Assembly (NCBI GenBank): GCA_043736515.1
Contig: JAYTCK010000065.1
Span: 1-16,990 of the forward strand
Direction: 5' to 3'
Source: MHLP01 sp043736515
GTDB taxonomy: Bacteria; Patescibacteriota; Minisyncoccia; Phycocordibacterales; UBA6899
Length of the DNA: 16,990 nt
Shown here: positions 1 through 5,867 of the stretch, piece after piece
Numbering within the stretch: the first letter of the stretch is position 1
Layout: the number at the start of each line of letters is the position of its first letter
Notes under the pieces: model-generated
Told to the model about the DNA's origin: nothing
Seen by the model: the letters and a program-made list of their open reading frames with translations, nothing else
Database searches by the model: none
Program-made: the position numbers and the translations under genes

Positions 1-1295
1 TATTCCTCAACAACTTTTTGATTCGTCATAATGATTTCTGCTGCAATCTTCTCAAGGGCGGCTGAGTCACTCTTTTGTATAAGTCCTTCGCGCTCTGCAA
101 TTACTTTCGGTTCACCGCCTTCCTTATACATGATGGCGAGGGTATCTTTTGCACCTCGGGAGGAGAGATCGCCGTCATGCACCATCGTCATAAGCGCCGC
201 AAGAGTTTCCGGTGTCAGTTTGCCGAGTGTGCCATCCCCACTCTTCATGAGTGATGCCACATCCGAAGAAATATAATTTGATGCCAATTTTACTCGTTCC
301 TTGTTTCCCTTACACGCGAGCACAGCAGCATCAAAGAATGCGCCAAGCACCGTATCGGTCACATAAATCTCCGTAATGTGTTCCGGAAATCCGTATTCCT
401 TGTGCAAGCGGTGTCGTTTTTCCCATGGAAGTTCAGGAAGTGGGGGAAGTTTCTCATAGTGCTTTCCGAATACCTCGGTGACCATTAGCTTCGGCAAATC
501 AGGGTCAGGAAAGTAACGATAGTCGTTGGCGCTTTCCTTTTTGCGCTGGCTAAATGTCTTGCCTGTATTTTCGTCCCAGCCGCGTGTTTCCTGCACAATC
601 TTTTCTCCGCGTGAAAGCACCTCTTCGTGACGGGAGAGTTCAAATGCAATCGCATCACCAACAGACTTGAATGAGTTAAGATTTTTGACCTCTACCTTTG
701 TGCCAAATTCCTTTGTCTCCGAGATGGAAATGTTCGCTTCAACACGCATCTCCCCTTTCTCCATGTTAGCATCTGAAGCTCCAAGCGAGCGGAGCAAGAG
801 TTGCAATTCTTTTGCAAACCGCATCGCCGTCTCTGCATCATGAATAACCGGCTCGGTCACAAGCTCCATAAGTGGGACGCCCGCGCGATTGTAGTCTATG
901 AGCGAATAATCACCGACATCGTGACGCGAGCTTCCCGTATCTTCTTCAAGATGAATACGTGTCAATTCTACTTTGTTGAGGGAGCCGCCTGCGACAAGCG
1001 GATATTTATATTGAGATATCTGATATCCTTTGGGAATATCGGGATAGAAATAATTCTTACGATCCCATTCGGTGAAATCTGCAAGTGTCGATCCGAGTGC
1101 TTTTCCGACACGAAGGACATGCTCCACCGCTTTTTTGTTGATGACGGGCAATGTGCCAGGCTGTGCAGTGCATACTGGGCAAATATTCCAATTTGGTCGC
1201 TCTTCGTCAGGGTCGTTTTTGCAGCGACAAAACATCTTTGTTGTTGTCTTCAGCTCCGCATGTATTTCGAGACCAATAGTCGCCTTATATGCCAT
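1..1295 (-). CDS. gatB: Asp-tRNA(Asn)/Glu-tRNA(Gln) amidotransferase subunit B (partial, C-terminus off the left edge)
   Basis: This is the tRNA-binding and kinase-like subunit of GatCAB, which converts Glu-tRNA(Gln) and Asp-tRNA(Asn) to the amidated forms in the cytoplasm. The reading frame is open from the ATG at 1295 to the window edge, giving 431 codons of a family usually near 480-500 residues, so only the end of the C-terminal YqeY-like tRNA-binding domain is missing. Diagnostic stretches are GLEIHAEL (residues 8-15), a zinc motif CxC at 23-25 with CPVC at 39-42, and further on RIHLEEDTG, DYNRAGVPLMELVTEP and the SQRKKESANDYRYFPDPDLP region. The start follows the family N-terminus exactly. 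No Shine-Dalgarno is visible; an extended -10 lies 11 nt upstream of the ATG. No gatA or gatC is in view. The family assignment is firm. Confidence 0.96.
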   Translation of the reverse strand, partial: MAYKATIGLEIHAELKTTTKMFCRCKNDPDEERPNWNICPVCTAQPGTLPVINKKAVEHVLRVGKALGSTLADFTEWDRKNYFYPDIPKGYQISQYKYPLVAGGSLNKVELTRIHLEEDTGSSRHDVGDYSLIDYNRAGVPLMELVTEPVIHDAETAMRFAKELQLLLRSLGASDANMEKGEMRVEANISISETKEFGTKVEVKNLNSFKSVGDAIAFELSRHEEVLSRGEKIVQETRGWDENTGKTFSQRKKESANDYRYFPDPDLPKLMVTEVFGKHYEKLPPLPELPWEKRHRLHKEYGFPEHITEIYVTDTVLGAFFDAAVLACKGNKERVKLASNYISSDVASLMKSGDGTLGKLTPETLAALMTMVHDGDLSSRGAKDTLAIMYKEGGEPKVIAEREGLIQKSDSAALEKIAAEIIMTNQKVVEE

Positions 1296-1306
1296 ATATA
1301 AAGGGT

Positions 1307-1315
1307 ATTCTAGCA
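1307..1315 (-). promoter_or_regulatory. Extended -10 promoter element of gatB
   Basis: On the minus strand TGC is followed by TAGAAT (1312 down to 1307), an extended -10 box. I see no convincing -35 at 16-18 nt. The predicted start of transcription is near 1300, leaving a leader of about 5 nt before the gatB ATG at 1295, too short for a ribosome binding site. Confidence 0.5.
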
Positions 1316-1336
1316 TAGCCTTACCGACACATCGCG

Positions 1337-1364
1337 TTGACAAAAATGTACAATATGTTAGTTT
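1337..1364 (+). promoter_or_regulatory. Candidate promoter of the membrane protein at 1419
   Basis: A perfect -35 TTGACA (1337-1342) is followed after 16 nt by TAGTTT (1359-1364) with TGT immediately upstream, an extended -10 arrangement. The -10 itself matches consensus poorly. The predicted start near 1371 gives a leader of about 48 nt that contains a short inverted repeat (GTTAGT 1357-1362 / ACTAAC 1388-1393, partly in the promoter) and the Shine-Dalgarno sequence. Confidence 0.35.
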
Positions 1365-1404
1365 TTTTCCAGATGTTGGTAACGGTACTAACTCTGTTCT
1401 CTTG

Positions 1405-1411
1405 AAAGGAG
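1405..1411 (+). promoter_or_regulatory. Shine-Dalgarno sequence of the membrane protein at 1419
   Basis: AAAGGAG ends 7 nt before the ATG at 1419. It is the best ribosome binding site in the window and fixes the start codon of this gene. Confidence 0.8.
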
Positions 1412-1418
1412 AATTTGT

Positions 1419-2492
1419 ATGCATCGACAAAAAGGCTCAGTTGTTCCGTTCCTATTTGTAGGCATTCTGGCGGTCGCCGCCATCGCCTATTTCTGGGGAC
1501 CAATCATCGCATTTTTTGGCGGATTATTTGTGGGCGGATTAGCACTCACAGGAGGAATTCTTGCCGGCGGATGGCTCTTGTCCGAAATGACGATAGGCGT
1601 AGGGCTTCTTTGGCTCCTTTGCCTTGGTGCTCCGCTCGTACTCATATCACTTCTTGGCGATCGCGGTGACCCATGTGTCACCTGGTGGTGGGAATATGGT
1701 GATGAACAAGATAACGCGGAAAGCCACGAAATTGCGGTGAGTGCCATCTATGTCATCATGTTGGCCATCCTTGAGTGGGGCGGTGTACCTATCATCGCAA
1801 CGCTCAAAGAATATTGGTGGGCCGTCATTCCCTATTTGCTGTTCGGCTTCGGGGTCTGGAGCATGAAGCGGTGGAATGATCTGTCGGCGTATCTCCATCG
1901 CAGACGCACACAGGTGATCAAAAACATCATCGCATCACTGGGTGAGAATATTGAGGACCTCTTAAAAGTCGGCAGTCAGCTCCGAGGAGAGCCAACTTCG
2001 GGAGACCGATGGGATCATGACCTCGCAGATCAAAAAGCCAAGTTAACTCGTACTCTTAAGGAAAAAATCGGGCCTGATGAGGATCAGCTCGAGATCACTG
2101 ACACGTTACTGGCACAATGGCAGAAAGAACTTTTTGCAAAAGAATCCGGAGAATTCGGAGCACCCGCAGAGTTCCAAAAACACATTGAGGAATTCATAAA
2201 CGCACCGGGAGTCCGTGTTGATGTATGGGACCACAAGGGCCAAATGTATGTCTGGACCATGTTCTGGCCTACAAGCGTCGCATTTTGGCTCGCACGAAAG
2301 CTGGTGACACTGCGCATTCTGCGCGACGTTTTCAACTTCGTGTTCAATCGTCTGCGTTTCATTTACGACCGCATTGCGGCACGGCATGAATCCAAGATCG
2401 TCTTTGCGCCACGTGATGCCAATCCGCCGGCTCCAGCCGAAGGTCGACCGAATCTGGGCGTTGTCACCAGTAATAACATCAAGCAGGTCTAA
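1419..2492 (+). CDS. Unrecognised multi-pass membrane protein, 357 aa
   Basis: I do not recognise a named family. The start is fixed by AAAGGAG 7 nt upstream. The N-terminal third is hydrophobic, with segments at roughly residues 9-25, 27-54 (glycine-rich), 57-80 and 133-148, plus a weaker one at 105-125. A soluble, charged, mostly helical region follows (about 150-270), with RRR at 161-163 just after the membrane part. Near the C-terminus is a Trp-rich amphipathic stretch (YVWTMFWPTSVAFWLARK, 277-294) leading into basic helices with LRDVFNFVF and IYDRIA, then a Pro-rich tail. From memory, similar W..FWP.S endings occur in hypothetical proteins of Patescibacteria, but I cannot verify this. 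It is the only sizeable plus-strand gene in the window and is monocistronic: divergent from gatB, convergent with obg, with its own terminator 8 nt after the stop. Coding status is firm; the function is unknown. Confidence 0.85.
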   Translation: MHRQKGSVVPFLFVGILAVAAIAYFWGPIIAFFGGLFVGGLALTGGILAGGWLLSEMTIGVGLLWLLCLGAPLVLISLLGDRGDPCVTWWWEYGDEQDNAESHEIAVSAIYVIMLAILEWGGVPIIATLKEYWWAVIPYLLFGFGVWSMKRWNDLSAYLHRRRTQVIKNIIASLGENIEDLLKVGSQLRGEPTSGDRWDHDLADQKAKLTRTLKEKIGPDEDQLEITDTLLAQWQKELFAKESGEFGAPAEFQKHIEEFINAPGVRVDVWDHKGQMYVWTMFWPTSVAFWLARKLVTLRILRDVFNFVFNRLRFIYDRIAARHESKIVFAPRDANPPAPAEGRPNLGVVTSNNIKQV

Positions 2493-2500
2493 AAGCGATG

Positions 2501-2527
2501 CGCACTCATGGTGAGTGCGTTTTTTTT
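2501..2527 (+). terminator. Rho-independent terminator of the membrane protein
   Basis: A perfect 8-bp stem CGCACTCA / TGAGTGCG (2501-2508, 2512-2519) closes a 3-nt loop and is followed by eight T residues. It lies 8 nt after the TAA stop at 2490-2492. Confidence 0.93.
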
Positions 2528-2557
2528 ATTTTATTTTTAAATTCCACACAAAAGCCC

Positions 2558-2583
2558 AAACGGCACCTTCTGGTGCCGTTTTT
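2558..2583 (-). terminator. Terminator hairpin of obg, possibly bidirectional
   Basis: A perfect 10-bp stem AAACGGCACC / GGTGCCGTTT (2558-2567, 2572-2581) has a 4-nt loop and begins 3 nt past the obg stop codon. On the minus strand the stem's own TTT is followed by GGGCTTTT, a broken U-tract. On the plus strand five uninterrupted T residues follow, so it can also back up the terminator of the convergent membrane-protein gene. Confidence 0.8.
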
Positions 2584-3609
2584 CTATGCTTTGTCCTTTT
2601 TGCTGGGCTTTGCTTCTTCTGCCGCTTCGGCAATGACGTCTTTCTTGCGGAGGATTTTTACAAACTCATCGGTCAGGGATTTGATCGCGGGGTCATCATA
2701 AACCGATAAGGTAAATATTTGCTTCTTCAATTTTGCAAGCTTCTTTTTTGCCGCCTCAACTTCCTCTCCACTCACCATGTCTGTTTTTGTCAGAATGATG
2801 ATCTCGTCTTTCTTCGCAAGCTCGTCACTATAAGCTTCAAGTTCTCCCCGGATCGTTTTGTATGCCTCGAGCACATCCTCATTTTCAAGTGAAATCAAGT
2901 GCGCGATCATTTTTGTCCGATTGATATGGCGGAGGAATTTATGCCCGAGACCTTTCCCTTCCGATGCCCCTTCGATGAGTCCGGGGATGTCGGCGAGGAT
3001 GTATCCGTAAAATGCTCCGAGGTTCGGCTCGAGTGTCGTGAATTGATACGCCCCTACCTTCGCACTCGCATTCGTAAGTACATTCAAGAGCGACGACTTT
3101 CCTGCGTTTGGAAATCCTGCGAATCCGACATCAACGAGAAGCTGAAGCTCTATATAAAAGTCTGCTTCCTCGGGAGGATAGCCGGGGGTAGTTTTTGTTG
3201 GGCTTTGATTCGTAGAGCTTTTGAAATGCTCGTTACCAAAGCCACCGTCGCCGCCTTTAAGGAGGAGCACCGGTTCATTTTCAGTGAGTATCTGCGTAAC
3301 GGCTCCGGTTTGCTTATTCGTAATTATTGAGCCGACGGGAAATTTTATTATGAGGTCTTCGCCGTTTGCGCCATGCAAACTGTCTTTTTTACCTGCCTCA
3401 CCTCTTTCCGCTTTGAATGTTTTTTCATGGCGATATTTAAAGAGCAGTCCAAGGTCGCGTGAGCCCACAACGTAGACATTGCCTCCTTTGCCGCCGTCGC
3501 CACCCGAGGGGCCTGCAAATTCCTTCCCTTTTTCGTGGCGCATACGATAGACGCCGTCGCCTCCTTTTCCTGCTGTGATATGTATTGTGAGTTCATCTAC
3601 GAATGCCAT
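2584..3609 (-). CDS. obg: Obg/CgtA family GTPase
   Basis: This is the essential GTPase of late 50S ribosomal subunit assembly and stress control. The N-terminal glycine-rich Obg fold is clear from FVDE at residue 3 through GGDGGKGG (36-43) and ANGEDLIIKFPVG (81-93). The G domain shows G1 GFPNAGKSS (165-173), the switch FTTLEPNLG (190-198), G3 DIPGLIEG (207-214) and G4 TKTD (274-277). G4 departs from the usual NKxD; TKxD also occurs in the EngB family. At 341 residues the protein ends shortly after the G domain with a Lys/Glu/Ala-rich tail, so the C-terminal OCT domain of some relatives is absent. It is last in a run with the holin-like and MYG1 genes; its ATG is 12 nt after the MYG1 stop. No Shine-Dalgarno is present. 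A possible promoter overlaps the MYG1 stop codon. Confidence 0.97.
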   Translation of the reverse strand: MAFVDELTIHITAGKGGDGVYRMRHEKGKEFAGPSGGDGGKGGNVYVVGSRDLGLLFKYRHEKTFKAERGEAGKKDSLHGANGEDLIIKFPVGSIITNKQTGAVTQILTENEPVLLLKGGDGGFGNEHFKSSTNQSPTKTTPGYPPEEADFYIELQLLVDVGFAGFPNAGKSSLLNVLTNASAKVGAYQFTTLEPNLGAFYGYILADIPGLIEGASEGKGLGHKFLRHINRTKMIAHLISLENEDVLEAYKTIRGELEAYSDELAKKDEIIILTKTDMVSGEEVEAAKKKLAKLKKQIFTLSVYDDPAIKSLTDEFVKILRKKDVIAEAAEEAKPSKKDKA

Positions 3610-3618
3610 AGTGTGGTG

Positions 3619-3647
3619 ATACTACGCGTCGAGCGCCATATGCGCAA
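3619..3647 (-). promoter_or_regulatory. Possible promoter of obg overlapping the MYG1 stop
   Basis: TTGCGC (3647-3642), a 17-nt spacer and TAGTAT (3624-3619) lie on the minus strand; the first three bases of the -10 are the TAG stop of the MYG1 gene. The predicted start is 3 nt before the obg ATG. The -35 is weak, so this may be fortuitous. Confidence 0.3.
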
Positions 3648-4524
3648 GTTTGAGCGCACTTTCTTTTGTTTTAGTCACGGCAATATACAGGCGATTGTGG
3701 CAAAATACAGCATCGGAAATTCCTGTGACAGCCGAAAGCTCCTCCTCAAATTTACCTCCCCAAGATAGAGGGAGATCCTTTCGGTTTGCAAATCCGTTAA
3801 TGCTGTCGCGCACGCACTCTACCTCCCAATAGTTATTCTGGGTTTTGGGTTTGACCACATATAAAGGCTCGGGATGTCGTGCGAGTACTTCGTGCCACGG
3901 ATACGGACCATCGAGAATAACGACCCGCTTATCTCTCGCCTGCTCATACGATGCTTCAACAAAGCGGCTTCCCTCGATACGGTTTTTCTCAACAATAATT
4001 TCGAGTTCAAGTAGCCTTTTCAAAAACGTCACGAGTTCCATAAATCGCTCATCGTGAGTTGCCTCTCCTTTCCAAGTCGGGCGGAACATTGCTACAACAA
4101 ATTGCAAAATAAGTGGCTCGGTGTCGGGGCGTACCGTGTCGTAGTAATCCATCCCGTTGTCGCCCATATCAACAGGGTGGCCGATGTGGCGATCGATCGC
4201 ATCGGCTACTTCCTTGGATCCGCATATTGTTTCGCCATACTTTTTCCACACCAATCCGAATGCGGAATATGGGATGCCGTTTTCTCGTGTCCCCGCTCCT
4301 CCATACTGATGATGATCAAATCGATTTGTTTCAGGGTCATACTCCGCACCAACATCTATCACAAAATCTCCCGTGGTAATGATATTGGAGTCACGGGTCC
4401 GAATAATCTCGTAAGGCTTACCGTCAAGAAAGATAAGAATCGCCGCGCACGCAAACAACTCGTCAGCATGGAATGTACCGCTGTGAGTGATGATGCGAAT
4501 GGGTTTCTCTATTAGCTCTGCCAT
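3622..4524 (-). CDS. MYG1 family protein (DHH-like metal-dependent hydrolase/nuclease)
   Basis: The MYG1 (UPF0160) family is related to DHH phosphoesterases; the yeast member is reported to be a 3'-5' RNA exonuclease, while bacterial members are largely uncharacterised. Family motifs are THSGTFHADE (residues 13-22 from this start), DVG (57-59), RFDHHQ (68-73) with the paired His typical of DHH metal sites, GIPYSAFGLVW, and VDMGDNG (118-124). The C-terminal half has the WEVECV and SWGGKFEEEL stretches usual in the family. The length of 300 residues is normal. The ATG at 4524 lies 8 nt after the stop of the upstream holin-like gene and begins just before the first family motif. An in-frame ATG at 4557 would add 11 residues and overlap that gene by 25 nt; a GGAG 10 nt before it keeps this alternative open. 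The gene probably shares a transcript with its neighbours. Confidence 0.93.
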   Translation of the reverse strand: MAELIEKPIRIITHSGTFHADELFACAAILIFLDGKPYEIIRTRDSNIITTGDFVIDVGAEYDPETNRFDHHQYGGAGTRENGIPYSAFGLVWKKYGETICGSKEVADAIDRHIGHPVDMGDNGMDYYDTVRPDTEPLILQFVVAMFRPTWKGEATHDERFMELVTFLKRLLELEIIVEKNRIEGSRFVEASYEQARDKRVVILDGPYPWHEVLARHPEPLYVVKPKTQNNYWEVECVRDSINGFANRKDLPLSWGGKFEEELSAVTGISDAVFCHNRLYIAVTKTKESALKLAHMALDA

Positions 4525-4532
4525 TGTGATTA

Positions 4533-4907
4533 TTACCAATTTTTTGCTACGCCCCATTTACCGTCAGCTCCGAGGATTAATCGGTTGGAAACAGTTGAGA
4601 TTGCAGATACAAGGAGTGCGCCCAAGACTGCCCACCAAAAACCATCCACGGTAAATCCTGATACAAATTTTGTTGCCAACCAAAAAACAAAGCCGTTGAG
4701 CACAAACGTGAAAAGCCCGAGTGTGATCAAATTGATGGGAAGTGTCAGGAGAAGCAGTATGGGGCGAACAATTGCATTCAAGATTCCCAGCGCAAGCGCT
4801 GCCCATAGTGCCGTCATATAGTCAGCAATGTGAATTCCGGGGAGAAGACTTCCTACAGCGAAGAGTGCGAGGGAGGAAATTAACCATTTTACAATAAGTG
4901 TGGCCAT
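4533..4907 (-). CDS. Small membrane protein of the phage-holin-IV-like family (PF04020 type)
   Basis: This 124-residue integral membrane protein has four hydrophobic segments at about 5-24, 32-50, 53-77 and 87-108. The central stretch GILNAIVRPILLLLTLP (about 41-57) followed by LITLGLF and the LNG of the third segment is the signature of the family named after mycobacterial 4-TM holins. Most chromosomal members are of unknown function, so a lysis role should not be assumed. An in-frame ATG at 4925 exists, but the one at 4907 is preferred: a promoter places transcription initiation exactly there, so the upstream codon would lie inside the promoter. It heads a tight run with the MYG1 gene (8-nt gap) and obg. 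Confidence 0.88.
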   Translation of the reverse strand: MATLIVKWLISSLALFAVGSLLPGIHIADYMTALWAALALGILNAIVRPILLLLTLPINLITLGLFTFVLNGFVFWLATKFVSGFTVDGFWWAVLGALLVSAISTVSNRLILGADGKWGVAKNW

Positions 4908-4913
4908 AAATAG

Positions 4914-4941
4914 ACAATAGCACATTTATTGTTTATTTCAA
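4914..4941 (-). promoter_or_regulatory. Promoter of the holin-MYG1-obg run (leaderless)
   Basis: On the minus strand TTGAAA (4941-4936), a 16-nt spacer ending in TGC, and TATTGT (4919-4914) form an extended -10 promoter. The +1 counted from the -10 is 4907, the A of the start codon, so the mRNA should have no 5' leader. Confidence 0.6.
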
Positions 4942-4964
4942 TAGATTGATGTGGGAGCGAAAAA

Positions 4965-5816
4965 TCATGGAAAAACTATTTTATTGCGGTTCACCTTGAT
5001 GAGCTGTTCGTTGGCAAGTTCGAGCAGCATCGGAGCAATTTCACTTCTCGTTTTTCCAAGGAGTCTGGGGAGCTCTGATACAGCAAGTGTGCGCTCATGA
5101 GTAAGCAATTTCATTATCTGCCCCCGATAAAAACGTCGTGAATCCTTAAATTTTTTCTGTGGTTTTTTATATACAAAATCAGCAACGGGTCCGTGTAAGA
5201 TCATGAGTGGACACAAGTCGGAATGATTTCGTGAAGAGCAGTAGGACGCCCCGAGATCAAGCATCGCATAATTCCACATTCTCCCCTTCCCTTTGGGAAT
5301 GAGTGAAGCTGCAAACTCATAGAGCTCCTTGTCGCTAGGAAGTTTGCTTAGCTTAGAGAAAAAAACGCGCACAAGAATACGGCGAATGTTCGTATCGATC
5401 ATGGGAGTATCCGCACCGAATGCAAAAGCGAGCAGTGCTCCTGCTGTCGAGCGACCAATACCCGGGAGGAGCACGAGTTCATCGTACGTATGAGGAAATT
5501 TACCTGCGTAGGCTGTGACGAGTTCTTTTGCACATTGATGAAGGTGTTTTGCTCTCCGATTGTAGCCGAGCCCGGACCACACCGTGAGTACGTCACCAAG
5601 CGGTGCGTCAGCAAGCACCGTTATAGTCGGGAACTTTTTCAAAAACTCCGCATACTTTTCTCGTACGCGGGCCACCTGAGTCTGCTGAAGCATTATTTCC
5701 GAGATCAAAATGCGGTAGGGGTCACTCGTATTTCGCCATGCCATGGGGCGATAATTTTTCTTGTGCCAGCCAAAAAGCGTGCGGTTGAATTTTTTTTTCT
5801 TCTCCTCCGTCGTCAT
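4965..5816 (-). CDS. mutY: A/G-specific adenine glycosylase MutY, variant without the Fe-S ligand set or NUDIX domain
   Basis: MutY removes adenine mispaired with 8-oxoguanine or guanine in base excision repair. From the ATG at 5816 (283 aa): WRNTSDPYRILISEIMLQQTQ places the catalytic Glu at 40, LPGIGRSTA (117-125) is the helix-hairpin-helix, and PMIDTNIRR supplies the catalytic Asp at 141. The usual four-cysteine [4Fe-4S] loop aligns here as C193, S199, C202, H208, so two ligands are replaced and spacing is one residue shorter; a normal cluster is unlikely. After the glycosylase fold there is no NUDIX-like 8-oxoG recognition domain. Instead about 60 residues (RRFYRGQIMKLL to VNRNKIVFP) look like a winged helix. 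The ATG at 5816 is preferred over 5834 because the promoter predicts a transcript starting at 5816. A terminator separates it from prlC. Confidence 0.93.
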   Translation of the reverse strand: MTTEEKKKKFNRTLFGWHKKNYRPMAWRNTSDPYRILISEIMLQQTQVARVREKYAEFLKKFPTITVLADAPLGDVLTVWSGLGYNRRAKHLHQCAKELVTAYAGKFPHTYDELVLLPGIGRSTAGALLAFAFGADTPMIDTNIRRILVRVFFSKLSKLPSDKELYEFAASLIPKGKGRMWNYAMLDLGASYCSSRNHSDLCPLMILHGPVADFVYKKPQKKFKDSRRFYRGQIMKLLTHERTLAVSELPRLLGKTRSEIAPMLLELANEQLIKVNRNKIVFP

Positions 5817-5822
5817 GCTCAC

Positions 5823-5851
5823 ATTCTTGCACACAAAAAAACCCCCGACAA
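5823..5851 (-). promoter_or_regulatory. Promoter of mutY, built across the prlC terminator (leaderless)
   Basis: TTGTCG (5851-5846) lies in the loop and 3' arm of the prlC terminator hairpin. A 17-nt spacer contains the terminator's T7 tract and ends in TGC, followed by AAGAAT (5828-5823). The predicted +1 is 5816, the A of the mutY ATG. Each box matches consensus in only four of six positions. Confidence 0.45.
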
Positions 5852-5862
5852 ATCGTCGGGGG
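5835..5862 (-). terminator. Rho-independent terminator of prlC
   Basis: The GC-rich 8-bp stem CCCCCGAC / GTCGGGGG (5842-5849, 5855-5862) has a 5-nt loop and is followed on the minus strand by seven T residues (5841-5835). It starts 5 nt after the prlC stop at 5868. Confidence 0.93.
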
Positions 5863-5867
5863 CAATG

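Noticed and set aside
801..1301. Plus-strand ORF of 166 codons opposite gatB
   Set aside because: It is antisense to well-conserved GatB sequence, has no ribosome binding site and no recognisable composition.
4054..4515. Plus-strand ORF of 153 codons opposite the MYG1 gene
   Set aside because: It is antisense to conserved MYG1 motifs and has no start signals.
4533..4907. Reading the holin-like protein as part of a prophage lysis module
   Set aside because: There is no endolysin, structural phage gene or integrase nearby. The family is common on bacterial chromosomes outside prophages, and the neighbours are housekeeping genes.
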